A stretch of 64,000 nt of DNA from Streptomyces sp. NBRC 110611 (GTDB taxonomy: Bacteria; Actinomycetota; Actinomycetes; Streptomycetales; Streptomycetaceae). Under the pieces are notes generated by a model that saw only the letters and a program-made list of their open reading frames with translations, had not been told where the DNA came from and searched no databases. Of the stretch, positions 52,815-62,468 are shown piece after piece. Location: positions 129,228-193,227 of the forward strand of contig NZ_BBUY01000004.1 of NCBI RefSeq assembly GCF_001590865.1. The letters run 5' to 3'. Made by a program: the position numbers and the translations under genes. Within the stretch, counting starts at the first letter, position 1, and each line of letters starts with the position of its first letter.

Positions 52815-53440
52815 TGGGGGAGGTCCTTCTCCGAGCGCGGGTGGATGAGGAGGGCGGCGGTCTTCTCGGGGAAGGTGATCTTTCCGGCGAGGCGGAATGC
52901 GGCGGCGGAGAACGCCCTGAGCGAGGGGGCGTTGTCGACGTCCGGCTCGGCGACCACCCGGACGCACGCCGGGTCGGCGGCCAGCAGCCCCTCGGCGAGG
53001 GCGCGCAGCAGGGACCGGCCCAGGCCCTTGCCGGTGTCGCTCGGCTCGCCGATGGCGATGTGCACGCCCAGGTCGTGCGGGTGGTACGGGTAGTGCCCGG
53101 CGATCCGGTCGCGCAGGACGCGGTACACCTCGATGTAGGCGAGGGGCCGCCCGGCGAGGTGGACCAGGCAGGGCAGGACGGTGTCCCCGGACAGGTGCCC
53201 GGCCAGCTCCTCGGCCCAGCGCTCGCGGGGCCAGGCCTGGTGCCAGAAGGCGTCGATGTGCGGGGAGCGCATCCAGCCGTGCACCAGGTCGATGTCGTCG
53301 CCCTCGGCACGGGCCACGCGTACCGACCACGGCGCCCCCAGCAGGGGGAGCGGGGGGCCGGGGACGGTGCCGCCGCCGTCCGGCTCGCGCGGCTCGTCCG
53401 GCTCGTCCGCGTCCGGCGGCGTCGACGGAAGTGACGTCAT
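52811..53440 (-). CDS. Hydroxylamine acyltransferase of siderophore synthesis (AlcB/IucB/RhbD-like GNAT)
   Basis: A 209-residue acyltransferase that would put an acetyl or similar group on the N-hydroxylated amine to make a hydroxamate. The family segment HGWMRSPHIDAFWHQAWPRERW is at about residues 50-72, and the CoA-binding part is GEPSDTGKGLGRSLLRALAEGLL near 130. The first 35 residues are Pro/Asp/Glu-rich. Both ends overlap neighbours as ATGA. Confidence 0.92.
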   Translation of the reverse strand: MTSLPSTPPDADEPDEPREPDGGGTVPGPPLPLLGAPWSVRVARAEGDDIDLVHGWMRSPHIDAFWHQAWPRERWAEELAGHLSGDTVLPCLVHLAGRPLAYIEVYRVLRDRIAGHYPYHPHDLGVHIAIGEPSDTGKGLGRSLLRALAEGLLAADPACVRVVAEPDVDNAPSLRAFSAAAFRLAGKITFPEKTAALLIHPRSEKDLPQ

Positions 53441-55290
53441 ACGGCGGCCTCCCGGAGCGGGTTGGGCGCGTCGAGGTAGACGGACTGGGCGTCGACAGGG
53501 GCGAGGACCTCGTCGATTCCATGCAGCCGGGTGAGCAGGTTGCCCTTGCACGGCAGGGTGCCGGCCGTCAGCCAGCGGCGGGCCAGCCGGTCGCCGTCGG
53601 GGCCGGCCTCGGCGAGCGCGGGGAGGGCCGCCCGCAGCCGGCCGGCGAGTACCGTGAGCAGATCCCGTTCGTCCGCGAGGCCGTCGACGGCGAGGCAGCC
53701 GACGACCGCGAGGGCCTGGTTGCGCAGCAGGTAGTAGGAGAGCCGGTCGTCGACGACGGCGTCGTCCGCCAGGGCCAGCGTGGAGGAGCCGGCGCCGAGG
53801 TGCTTGAGCAGACCGGGCAGGTGGGAGGCGGCCAGGTAGTAGCCCTGGTTGTCGCGGAAGGCGGCGCCGGTCACCTGGCCCTGCGCGTCCAGCCGTACCA
53901 GGGTGTTCTGCTGGTGGGCCTCCAGCCCGATGCCGGTGGCGGCGTACAGGTGCAGCATCGGCACCAGCACCTGGTCGGTGTAGTCGGCCGTCCACCGCTC
54001 GGCGGCGCCGGTACCGAGCCGGGCCACCAGCTCGCCCAGCGCGCTGCGGCCGAGGCCGGGCCGCGGGGCCACCAGACCGACCAGGCAGCGCAGGCCGCCG
54101 ATGCCCGGCGGGACTTCGCGCACCGCGACGTCGAGACCGGTCACCTCCGGTCCCTCGGCGCGGCCCGGCTCGTCCACCGCCAGCCAGGCGGGATCGCGGG
54201 TGACGGCGAAGCCGGGGTGGGCCCGGAAGGTGCGGTCCGCGTACCCGGCGTCGAGCAGGCGGTTGATCTCCAGGCCGCGGAGCAGTTCGGTACGGGTGGA
54301 CTCGCGCCGGGAGTTGGTCAGCCGCAGGCCGAGGGAGAGTTTCAGCATCACCTCCGCGTCCGGCCGGTACACCGTGCGCAGGCTGGAGGTCGGCCACCAC
54401 TCGGGGCCCAGCTCACCGAGGGGTTCCAGCGCGCCGGAGGCGATCAGGGCGGCGATACGGGGGCGGTGCGGCAGGTCCCGGGCCTGCCAGGGGTGTGCGG
54501 GGACCAGCACCCGGCCGTCGTCCCGGGAGTGTCCGGCGAGGCCGGCGAGGAGGGCGACGGTGTCCCGGCCGGCCAGGGACGGGGCGCCGGCCACCGCGTC
54601 GTGCGAGACCACCGACGGGTCGGCGGCGAACCAGTGCAGCCGGAAGGAACCCCGTAGCTCGGGGGAGAAGGCGGCGGCGTCGGGTGCCGAGACGCCGTCC
54701 CGGCTCTTGGGAGCGGGGTGGTGCAAGTGGCCCAGGAGCAGGGCCTGTTCGGCGTCGAGGAAGCCGTCCACCTCGGGCGGCGGCTGCGGGTGCGTACGGC
54801 GGTCGGCGAGGAACGCCGCGACCCGGCGGACGGATTCGGCGGTGCGCTCGACCAGGTCGGCCACCTCACCGGCCGGTACGCCGCCGGGGCCGCCCGGGCC
54901 GCCCGGGCCGCCGGGAAGGCTGCCGCCGCGTACCGCCGCCTCCGTGGCGAGCAGGGCGACCGCCGTCACGGGGTCGGCGGTCTCGCCCAGCGGGCCGCCG
55001 GGGCCCTCCAGCCGGGTGGGGGCGAACCGGTGCCAGTCGGTCGGTGAACGGTGGGTGACCTCGGTGACGAGAGCGAGTCCGGCGGTGGGCAGCTCGATCC
55101 GCAGCGGGCCGGGGGTGACCGGGGTGCCGGTCTCGCGCAGCCAGCAGCGCAACAGCGCCTCGATATGGGCGTGTTCGGAGGCGGCCCGGGCGTCGAGGCG
55201 GTGCAGCGGGTCGGCGGGGGCGCCCGTGGCGGCGGGAGCGGAGGAAGGGGAGAGGGCGGGGACGGAAGCGGCGGCGGTGGTCGGGCTCAT
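53437..55290 (-). CDS. NIS siderophore synthetase, IucA/RhbC-like (type A)
   Basis: A 617-residue IucA/IucC-family ligase that condenses a carboxylate, usually citrate, with an amine using ATP. The conserved middle contains HPWQARDLP, WWPTSSLRTVYRP, MLKLSLGLRLTNSRR and ATGIGLEAHQQNTLVRLD; the last is typical of type A enzymes that act first on citrate. A Gly/Pro repeat of about 12 residues (PGGPGGPGGPGG) near residue 130 is unusual. It is coupled to the decarboxylase and acyltransferase genes. Confidence 0.92.
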   Translation of the reverse strand: MSPTTAAASVPALSPSSAPAATGAPADPLHRLDARAASEHAHIEALLRCWLRETGTPVTPGPLRIELPTAGLALVTEVTHRSPTDWHRFAPTRLEGPGGPLGETADPVTAVALLATEAAVRGGSLPGGPGGPGGPGGVPAGEVADLVERTAESVRRVAAFLADRRTHPQPPPEVDGFLDAEQALLLGHLHHPAPKSRDGVSAPDAAAFSPELRGSFRLHWFAADPSVVSHDAVAGAPSLAGRDTVALLAGLAGHSRDDGRVLVPAHPWQARDLPHRPRIAALIASGALEPLGELGPEWWPTSSLRTVYRPDAEVMLKLSLGLRLTNSRRESTRTELLRGLEINRLLDAGYADRTFRAHPGFAVTRDPAWLAVDEPGRAEGPEVTGLDVAVREVPPGIGGLRCLVGLVAPRPGLGRSALGELVARLGTGAAERWTADYTDQVLVPMLHLYAATGIGLEAHQQNTLVRLDAQGQVTGAAFRDNQGYYLAASHLPGLLKHLGAGSSTLALADDAVVDDRLSYYLLRNQALAVVGCLAVDGLADERDLLTVLAGRLRAALPALAEAGPDGDRLARRWLTAGTLPCKGNLLTRLHGIDEVLAPVDAQSVYLDAPNPLREAAV

Positions 55291-56828
55291 GCTGCGCTCT
55301 CCTCGGTGAGACGTGCACAGGTGCGGCCGGTTTCGAGGACGGTGTCCACGAGGCCGTCGATGTCCTCGGTGGTGGCGGTGGGGTTGAGGAGGGTGAACTT
55401 CAGGCAGACCCGGGTGGGGGAGCCGGGCCCGGCGGTCCGGGCGTCGGTACGTCCGATGAGGGCGCTGCCGGACTCCAGGAGCCGCCGGCGCAGGGCGCCG
55501 TTGAGGTCGTCGGCGGAGTCCGGGCGGCCGGTTCCGCGGTAGCGGAAAACGACGGTGGTGAGCTCGGCCGGGGAGACCAGTTCCAGCTCGGGTTCGGCGA
55601 GGATGCGCCGTTCGGCGTGGCGGGCGAGGTCATGGCAGGCGTCGACCATCCGGCCCAGGCCGGCGCGGCCATGTGCCAGCAGGGTCGCGGCGGCCTTCAC
55701 CGCGTCCGCGCGGCGGGTGGTCTGCAGGCTGCGGCCGAGCAGACCGTCATAGCCGGCTTCGGCGTCGTCGGTCGGATTGAGGTAGGCGACCTGGCGGTCG
55801 AGGGCGGCGAAGGCGGTGGTGTCGGAGACCAGCAGCACGCTGGTGGCGGCGGGCTGCCAGCCGAGTTTGTGCAGGTCGAGGGTGACCGAGTCGGCGAGCT
55901 CCAGACCGGCCAGGCGACCGGCCAGCCGGGGGGAGAAGAGGGCGCCGAACCCGTAGGCGGCGTCCACGTGCAGCCAGATGCCGTGTCCGGCGGCGATTTC
56001 GGCGATCTCGGGCAGCGGATCGACGGAGCCGAAGTCCGTGGTGCCGGCGGTGGCGATCACCGCGAGCGGGGTCCGGTCGGGGCCCAGCGCGGCCAGGGCG
56101 GCGGACAGCGCCGCCGGCCGCAGGCGCCGGTGCTCGTCGACGGGCAGCGGACGCACGGCGGCTTCGCCGAGTCCGAGCGCGGCGCAGGCGCGGTGCACCG
56201 AGAAGTGGGCCAGTTCGGAGCAGAACACCACCGGCCCCGGCAGGGCCGCGACCCCGGCCTCCCGCGCGTTGACCCCCCGCCGGAGGGCGGCGGCGTCCCT
56301 GGCGAGCAGCAGTCCCAGCAGGTTGGACAGGGAGCCGCCGGGGGTGAGCACACCGTCGGCGCGTTCCCCCAGCCCGGCCAGCCGGATCAGTACGGCGATC
56401 AGCCAGCGTTCGACGGCGAGGGCCGACGCGCTGGAGTCGTAGGTGTCCAGGGAGGCGTTGCCGGCGTTCGCCAGGGCGTCGGCGGCCACGGCGACCGCCA
56501 GCGACGGCGGCTGGAGATGGGCGGCGGCCCGGGGGTGGGACAGATCGATGCCGTGCTCGACCAGCACGGTGGTCAGCAGCTGGAGCGCGGCCTTGGTGCC
56601 GAGGCCCTCGGCGGGCAGCTGGGCCGGTCCCAGCGCCTCGGCCGCCGCGGCGAGGACGTCGGACGGGGTGCCCGCCGGTATCGGTCCGGCCGGGCGGCGG
56701 GCGTGTGACGCGGTGTCGACCGCTTCGGCGAGCGCGGCGGAGACCTCGGCGAGGCCCTCTCGGGAAGCGGCCAGCAGGGACGGGGGGAAGCGGGACGGGA
56801 CGGGGGATACCTCGGTGAGCGGTGTCAC
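55287..56828 (-). CDS. PLP-dependent amino acid decarboxylase of siderophore synthesis (RhbB/DesA-like)
   Basis: A 513-residue group II decarboxylase. The PLP lysine is in LDLHKLGWQP near residue 320 and the cofactor aspartate in HVDAAYGFGALF near 290; LTPGGSLSNLLGLLLARD is the phosphate-binding region. It should produce the diamine backbone: cadaverine from lysine (as DesA) or 1,3-diaminopropane from 2,4-diaminobutyrate (as RhbB). There is no aminotransferase gene beside it. It follows the first NIS gene by 12 bases. Confidence 0.92.
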   Translation of the reverse strand: MTPLTEVSPVPSRFPPSLLAASREGLAEVSAALAEAVDTASHARRPAGPIPAGTPSDVLAAAAEALGPAQLPAEGLGTKAALQLLTTVLVEHGIDLSHPRAAAHLQPPSLAVAVAADALANAGNASLDTYDSSASALAVERWLIAVLIRLAGLGERADGVLTPGGSLSNLLGLLLARDAAALRRGVNAREAGVAALPGPVVFCSELAHFSVHRACAALGLGEAAVRPLPVDEHRRLRPAALSAALAALGPDRTPLAVIATAGTTDFGSVDPLPEIAEIAAGHGIWLHVDAAYGFGALFSPRLAGRLAGLELADSVTLDLHKLGWQPAATSVLLVSDTTAFAALDRQVAYLNPTDDAEAGYDGLLGRSLQTTRRADAVKAAATLLAHGRAGLGRMVDACHDLARHAERRILAEPELELVSPAELTTVVFRYRGTGRPDSADDLNGALRRRLLESGSALIGRTDARTAGPGSPTRVCLKFTLLNPTATTEDIDGLVDTVLETGRTCARLTEESAA

Positions 56829-56840
56829 GCCCTGGCCTCC

Positions 56841-58652
56841 TCAGCCTTCTGCCAGCGGGTTGGGGTGGGTGCCGTTCGGGTACAGCGCGTGCCGCAGGGC
56901 GCGGTCGGTGTACCGGGTGACCACGATCCGGTCGCGGTTCAGGCCGTACCGGGGTATCAGCGGGGTGAGCAGGTCGTACTCCACGAACCGCTCCGACAGT
57001 TCGGGGAACCGCTTCTGGAACCCGAGGATCGTCTGCCGGACCAGGTGCCAGAACGTCGTCTCCGGTACGCCCAGCTGTTCGGCGCAGAGCGGTGCGAGGT
57101 AGCGGAAGTGGCCGACGAACACCTGGTCCATCACATGCTGGCGGATGATCGACGGGTGCTTGCGGGGCAGGACGTGGTCGTGTCCGTCCGGTTCGGGCCC
57201 GCGTTCGGGCACGTCCGTGAAGGACACACAGACGTCGTCGACGAAGTCCTTCAGGTAGAGGCGGACCGGTATGTCGTTCTCGTCGTAGCCGATCAGGGTG
57301 TTCTGCCCGTGCGGGTTGAAGGTGACGCCGTAGCGGTAGAGCACGTGCAGCAGCGGGACGAGCAGGGTGTCGAAGAGCCGGCGCAGCCATTCCGGGGCGT
57401 CGAGCCCTGACGCGCGGACGAGTTCGGCGACGAACGCGTCACCGGCGCGGTCGGTGTGCAGGAGTGCGGCGAAGGTACGGACCCGCTCGTCCGGGTCCTG
57501 GCGGGCCGTCACCGACTGGCGCCAGATGCAGCCGAGGGTCTCCAGGTGCTGGTACGGCGCGTCGGCGAGCGCGGAGAGGTAGGGGTGCCGCACGGTCACC
57601 GAGGCGACCTCGCCCAGGAACACGGTGCGGCACTCGTCGGTCAGGAACGCGTCGCGCTCCACCAGGCCGCGCAGCCACTGGGTGACGACGGGCGCGCCCA
57701 TGGTGCAGTGCGGCGGAATACCGCGCCAGACAAGGGTGTTGAGGATCTTCAGCGGGAGTTTGACGTCGTAGCGATCGGGGGTGGTGACATTGGCCATGGT
57801 GCGGATGGACTGGCCCGGCAGGTAGGTGTCCGGGCTGTCGCCCAGCGGGATGATGCGCCGCTGTGCCACGTCCGCCGCGTGCAGTACCTGGACGGCGTGG
57901 TCCCACTGCCAGGGGTGCGCGGGCATCCAGACGTAGGCGTGCGGGTCGGCCCCGGCGCCTTCCAGGACGGCGGTGAAGCGCGCCCTGGTGGTCTCGTCCA
58001 ACTCCCGTGTCAGGACGTCTCGTTCGGACAGTTCCGAGGTGCCGCGGAACTCGGCGAGGCCGCGGTGCACGGCCAGCCACCGGAGCCGCACCGGCTGTGC
58101 CGACTCGGGGGCGTAGCTCCGTACGTCGGTGGCCGAGAAGCCGATCCGCCCCTTGTTGGCGACCAGCAGGTTGTGTCCCGTCATCCGGCACTCCAACTCG
58201 GTGTGGCCGAGTGCGCGCAGCTCGGCCACCGTCTCGCCGCCGTGGGTGAGGCGTGCGGCGTCGACGGCGAGCGTGGCCGAGATCTCGGTGAAGTACGTGG
58301 CGATCGTCGACGGGTCGCTGCCGAGGGTGGAGGCCGCTTCGAGGAGGAACTGCTGGGCGTCCCAGGCGGGTTCGGCCACTTCGTTGCCGAGCATGCTGGT
58401 GGCGGTGCGGGTGATCGACCGCGGATCGACCCGCAGTGCGCCGAACGCGCCGGGGGTGGCGCGGAACGCGTAGGTGGTGCCGCTGTCGAGGTCGAGGCGG
58501 TAGCCGCCGTCATCGGTTTCGACCGCTGTGAGCATGTCCTCGAAGCACCACTCGCCGATCGCTTTGGCGAGAAGGACGCGGTTGGCTTCCCGCCAGGCCG
58601 CGGGGGTCACATCGGGCAGAGCGGGCACGGGGTGGTCGGGGGGAATGGGCAT
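56841..58652 (-). CDS. NIS siderophore synthetase, IucC/RhbF-like (type C)
   Basis: A 603-residue IucA/IucC-family ligase and the first gene of the operon. The conserved signature PAHPWQWDHAVQ, SIRTMANVTTPDRYDVKLPLKILNTL, and FNPHGQNTLIGYDENDIPVRLYLKDFVDD are present. The latter is like the type C enzymes that join the second hydroxamate arm. The ATG at 58652 is placed at MPIPPDHP; the iron box lies 66-84 bases upstream. Confidence 0.93.
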   Translation of the reverse strand: MPIPPDHPVPALPDVTPAAWREANRVLLAKAIGEWCFEDMLTAVETDDGGYRLDLDSGTTYAFRATPGAFGALRVDPRSITRTATSMLGNEVAEPAWDAQQFLLEAASTLGSDPSTIATYFTEISATLAVDAARLTHGGETVAELRALGHTELECRMTGHNLLVANKGRIGFSATDVRSYAPESAQPVRLRWLAVHRGLAEFRGTSELSERDVLTRELDETTRARFTAVLEGAGADPHAYVWMPAHPWQWDHAVQVLHAADVAQRRIIPLGDSPDTYLPGQSIRTMANVTTPDRYDVKLPLKILNTLVWRGIPPHCTMGAPVVTQWLRGLVERDAFLTDECRTVFLGEVASVTVRHPYLSALADAPYQHLETLGCIWRQSVTARQDPDERVRTFAALLHTDRAGDAFVAELVRASGLDAPEWLRRLFDTLLVPLLHVLYRYGVTFNPHGQNTLIGYDENDIPVRLYLKDFVDDVCVSFTDVPERGPEPDGHDHVLPRKHPSIIRQHVMDQVFVGHFRYLAPLCAEQLGVPETTFWHLVRQTILGFQKRFPELSERFVEYDLLTPLIPRYGLNRDRIVVTRYTDRALRHALYPNGTHPNPLAEG

Positions 58653-58717
58653 CAGGCAGCTCCGATGTCTGTCTGGAACACCGCGCTCGGACCCGTGGGG
58701 GTCAAGCGCGAGCCAGA

Positions 58718-58736
58718 TTAGGTAAGCCTCACCTAA
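58718..58736. promoter_or_regulatory. Iron box (DmdR/IdeR site) for the siderophore operon
   Basis: TTAGGTAAGCCTCACCTAA is a near-perfect 19-bp match to the iron box TTAGGTTAGGCTCACCTAA known from Streptomyces DmdR1 and mycobacterial IdeR. It lies 66 bases upstream of the first NIS gene, so the operon should be repressed when iron is plentiful. Confidence 0.95.
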
Positions 58737-58792
58737 GCCACAACCCCAACTTCCGGCCATAGCTACCGCATGACATTCCGTTACTTTTTGAT

Positions 58793-58811
58793 TTAGGTTA
58801 GGCTACCCAAA
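58793..58811. promoter_or_regulatory. Second iron box, for the divergent exporter
   Basis: TTAGGTTAGGCTACCCAAA keeps the whole left half of the iron box and matches 16 of 19 positions overall. It lies 37 bases upstream of the MFS start and points to separate iron control of that gene. Confidence 0.85.
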
Positions 58812-58847
58812 CCTGCGCCTTTTTAGGACTCCCGTTCGAGGTGATCC

Positions 58848-60389
58848 GTGGTGGCACCCGGCCGTCGCACTCCCCGATGGACCTTCGCCCTGGTCAGCGC
58901 CGGAGGCGTGGTGATGACCCTGGACGTGACGGTGGTGAATGTCGCGCTCCCCGACATCGCCCGGGATCTGGCGGCCGGACTCGACCGGGTGCAGTGGACC
59001 GTCTCGGCATATTCCCTGGCGTTCGGCGCGCTGCTGCTCACCGCGGGGGCGCTCTCCGACCGCATCGGCCGGCGGACCGTGTTCATGGCCGGAATGGCGC
59101 TGTTCACCGTCGCGTCGGCCGGATGTGGCCTTGCCCCCGACACGGGCACGCTCATCATCTGCCGGGCCGCCCAAGGCCTGGGCGGCGCCATGGTGTTCGC
59201 CCCCACCCTCGCCCTGATCGCCGCCGCCTACGAAGGCGCCCGCCGCCGGGCCGCGATAGCCGCCTTCGCGGCCATCGCCTCCGCCGCCGGGGCACTGGGC
59301 CCGGTGCTCGGCGGGCTGTTCGTGCAGGTGCTGGGGTGGCGGTGGATATTCCTGGTCAACGTGCCGATCGGGGTCCTCGTCGTGGCCGGTGCGCTGGCCC
59401 GTATGCCTGCGTCCTCCGACGAGGAACCGGCCGCCACCCGCCGCCTCGATCCGCTCGGTGCGGTACTCGGCGTCGGCGCCCTCCTGGCCCTGCACTATCC
59501 GCTGGTCACCGGCCCGGAAGCGGGCTGGACGGCACCGGAGGTGCTGGGCCCGGCGGCCGCCGGCCTCGCCCTCACCGCGGCCCTGGTGGTCAGTCAGCGG
59601 CGTGGCGACGGACTGATCGACCTGACACTCCTGCGGGTCCGCGCCTTCTCGGGCGCCGCGGTCCTGGGCTTCCTCGCCCGGATGTCGGGCCTGGGCGCGC
59701 TCGCCTTCCTCACCCTGTGGCTCCGGAGCGCCTACGGCTACTCCGCACTCGAAGCCGGGCTCCGCCTCCTGCCGCTGACCGGCAGTCTGCTGCTGGCCGG
59801 CCTGTGCGTCAGCCGGCTCCAGAAAGTCTTCGCCCCCGACGCGCTCGTCGCCGGCGGCTTCGCCCTCCAGGGGCTGGGGATGCTCGCCCTGGCCGTCGCC
59901 GGCGGGGGGACCCCTGTCGCCCTGGAAGCCATGGGGGAGGGCGCCGGCCAGGCCGCGACGGTCACCGGCCTCGTCCTGCTCGGCATCGGAGGGGCCGTCA
60001 TCTTCCCGCCGCTGATGGGCGTGGCGGTGGGCGCGGTCCCCGCCGGCCGGGCCGGGATGGCCTCGGGGCTGACCAACGCCTGCTACCCGCTCGGCACCGC
60101 GACCGGTGTCGCCGTCTTCGGAGCCCTGTTCTCCGCCCGGCTCGGGGCCGGTCTCGGCGCCGCGGCACCCCTGCGCCCCGCCGTCGAGACCGGGCGCTTC
60201 GACCTCGTCGCCCCTGCACTCCAGCCGCTCGCCCGGTCGGCCTTCTCCGGCGCCTTCACCGCGGTCTGCCTGGCCTCCGCCGCCGTATGCCTGCTGGGCG
60301 TGCTCCTCGCCCGCACCCTCAGGGCCGCGGCCGGCCCCGTCACCGAGGCCGCCGGCCGCCCGTTGCCCCGCACCGCCCGGACGCCCTGA
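58848..60389 (+). CDS. MFS exporter of DHA2 type, probably for the siderophore
   Basis: A 513-residue carrier with about 14 helices. Motif A-like GALSDRIGRRTVFMAG follows helix 2, and the DHA2 motif LDVTVVNVALPDIARDL is near the N-terminus. It is divergent from the biosynthetic operon and has its own iron box, so export of the new siderophore is the natural role; a general drug exporter with shared regulation is the alternative. It begins at a GTG, with GAGGTGA upstream. Confidence 0.88.
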   Translation: MVAPGRRTPRWTFALVSAGGVVMTLDVTVVNVALPDIARDLAAGLDRVQWTVSAYSLAFGALLLTAGALSDRIGRRTVFMAGMALFTVASAGCGLAPDTGTLIICRAAQGLGGAMVFAPTLALIAAAYEGARRRAAIAAFAAIASAAGALGPVLGGLFVQVLGWRWIFLVNVPIGVLVVAGALARMPASSDEEPAATRRLDPLGAVLGVGALLALHYPLVTGPEAGWTAPEVLGPAAAGLALTAALVVSQRRGDGLIDLTLLRVRAFSGAAVLGFLARMSGLGALAFLTLWLRSAYGYSALEAGLRLLPLTGSLLLAGLCVSRLQKVFAPDALVAGGFALQGLGMLALAVAGGGTPVALEAMGEGAGQAATVTGLVLLGIGGAVIFPPLMGVAVGAVPAGRAGMASGLTNACYPLGTATGVAVFGALFSARLGAGLGAAAPLRPAVETGRFDLVAPALQPLARSAFSGAFTAVCLASAAVCLLGVLLARTLRAAAGPVTEAAGRPLPRTARTP

Positions 60390-60410
60390 GGCGCGGCCCG
60401 GGCAGGGGAC

Positions 60411-62468
60411 TCAGACGTCCCGGGTCCGCCGCAGCAGCCACACCAGGTACGGAGCACCGACCAGGGCGGTCACAATGCCCACGGGAATCTCCGTCGGCGC
60501 CAGCAGCCAGCGGCCCAGCGCATCCGAGGCGACGACCAGTACGGCACCCAGCACCGCGGCCATCGGCACCATCCGTCCCGTACTGTTGCCGACGATCCGG
60601 CGGGCCAGGTGCGGGGCGACCAGCCCGACGAAGCCCACCGCGCCGACCGCCGCCGCGGTCCCGGCCGCCAGGACGGCGCCCGCACCGAGGACGAGCAGCC
60701 GGGCGCGGCCCAGTTCCAGACCGAGGGCGCGGGGCAGTTCGTCACCGAGCGGCAGCATGTTCACCGGCCGGGCCGCCACCACCAGCAGCACCGCGACCGC
60801 CACCGGCAGGGCCAGCCAGCCCAGTGCCGACAAGTCACGGGCGTAGGTACTGCCGGCCAGCCAGGTCAGCGCGGCGGAGATGTTCATCTGCGCCCCGACC
60901 ACCATGATGTGCACCAGCGCCATCGTCGTGGCGTGCGCACCGAGGCCGACCAGGACCACCCGGGTCGGGTCGAGGCCGGTACGGCCCCCGCCCCTGGTCC
61001 CCCTGGCCACCAGAACCACCAGGCCCAGCATCACCACGCCGCCGATGCCCGCGGCGATCGGCAGAGCGACCAGCGGAGCCGACGGAACGACGAGGATGAC
61101 GAGCGTCGCGGCCACCGACGCACCGCCGGTCACCCCCACGAAACTCGGCTCGGCCAGCGGATTGCGCACCACCGCCTGCACCGCCGTCCCGGCCACCGCC
61201 AGGCAGCCGCCCGCCACCGCCGCCACCAGGATGCGCGGCAGCCGGTACGACACCACCGCATCGGTCATCTCCTCGCCCGAACCGAGCAGCGACGCACCGA
61301 GCTGCTCCCAGCCGATCCGGACGTCGCCGATCCGCAGCCCCACCGCGACCGCCACCACGAGGGCGAGCAGCCCGACGCCCAGCGCGACGGCGTAGACGGG
61401 CCCGCGGCGCTGCTCGGCGACCACGACCGCCGCCCCCGTGTCGGCGTCTCCGGTGCTCACCCGGCGGGCGAGCGCCATGAACACCGGCCCGCCCATCAGG
61501 GCGGTGACGACCCCGACCGGAATCTCCGCGTACCCGGCCGACGGCGGCAGGGTCAGCTGCGCGGCCGCGTCCGCGGCGAGCACGAGAGTGGCCGACAGCA
61601 GCGCCGCCGTCGGCAGCAGCGCCGCGTGCCCGCGGACACCCAGCATCCGCACCGTCACCGGAGCGATCAGTCCGACGAAGCCGATCGGCCCGGCGAGCGA
61701 GACCGCCGACGCCGACAGCAGCACCGCGACCAGGAACGCCGCGGGCCGGATGCGTTCCACCCGTACGCCCATGGACTCGGCCGTCTCGTCCCCGAGCGCC
61801 ATCAGATCCAGCGGACGGGCCAGCAGCGGGGCGAGCAGCGCACCGGCGGCGATGACGGCCCCCAGGGTGAGCGGCCGCGTCAGACCGGACTGCATCAGCG
61901 TGCCGTTGCCCCAGAAGAACAGCCCACGGGTCGCCTGCACATCGAGCATCTGCAGGAACTCGGCCGCCGACGTACACGCCAGCGCGACCGTCGCCCCGGC
62001 CAGCAGGACCCGGCCGGGAGTCAGCACCCCGCCGCTGCTCAGCAGATAGACCAGAGCGATCGCGAGGAGCCCGCCCAGGAACGCCGCGCCTCCGGCGGGG
62101 ACCGGGCCCAGGCTCACACCGGTGAACGCCACCAGCACCACGGCGACATACGCGCCGGCGTTCACCCCCAGTGTGTCGGGAGCCGCCAGCGGATTGCGGG
62201 TCGCCCCCTGGATGAGCGTCCCGGAGACCCCGAGCGCGACACCGACGACCAGCCCGGTGAGAGTACGCGGCAGCCGCGCGCCGAGCAGGACGTCCGCGGT
62301 ATGGGGGTCGCCATGGCCGGTGAACAGGTCCAGGATGTCCCCGACCCCGACCCCGGAGGCACCGAGACCGAGGTGGACCACCCCGACCAGGAACAGCACG
62401 AGCGACAGGGCGCCGCCCACGAGCAGGGCCCGTGGGCGGCGCCGGAGAAGATCGGTGGAGGCGGTCAT
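60411..62468 (-). CDS. Fused FecCD/FhuB-type ferric-siderophore ABC permease
   Basis: A 685-residue permease made of two complete FecCD domains in one chain: the first about residues 10-335, the second about 355-685. Each repeats the family marks GxALxxSGTLIQGATRNPLAAPD (first) and AGTAVQAVVRNPLAEPSFVGV (second) and the PIGFVGLIAP/AVGFVGLVAPH motif. About 20 helices are expected. In most Streptomyces iron importers these are two separate genes. The start overlaps the binding protein's stop as TGATG. Confidence 0.93.
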   Translation of the reverse strand: MTASTDLLRRRPRALLVGGALSLVLFLVGVVHLGLGASGVGVGDILDLFTGHGDPHTADVLLGARLPRTLTGLVVGVALGVSGTLIQGATRNPLAAPDTLGVNAGAYVAVVLVAFTGVSLGPVPAGGAAFLGGLLAIALVYLLSSGGVLTPGRVLLAGATVALACTSAAEFLQMLDVQATRGLFFWGNGTLMQSGLTRPLTLGAVIAAGALLAPLLARPLDLMALGDETAESMGVRVERIRPAAFLVAVLLSASAVSLAGPIGFVGLIAPVTVRMLGVRGHAALLPTAALLSATLVLAADAAAQLTLPPSAGYAEIPVGVVTALMGGPVFMALARRVSTGDADTGAAVVVAEQRRGPVYAVALGVGLLALVVAVAVGLRIGDVRIGWEQLGASLLGSGEEMTDAVVSYRLPRILVAAVAGGCLAVAGTAVQAVVRNPLAEPSFVGVTGGASVAATLVILVVPSAPLVALPIAAGIGGVVMLGLVVLVARGTRGGGRTGLDPTRVVLVGLGAHATTMALVHIMVVGAQMNISAALTWLAGSTYARDLSALGWLALPVAVAVLLVVAARPVNMLPLGDELPRALGLELGRARLLVLGAGAVLAAGTAAAVGAVGFVGLVAPHLARRIVGNSTGRMVPMAAVLGAVLVVASDALGRWLLAPTEIPVGIVTALVGAPYLVWLLRRTRDV

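Noticed and set aside
51465..58652. Desferrioxamine (desABCD) cluster
   Set aside because: There are two NIS synthetases and a different gene order, so the citrate-dihydroxamate type fits better.
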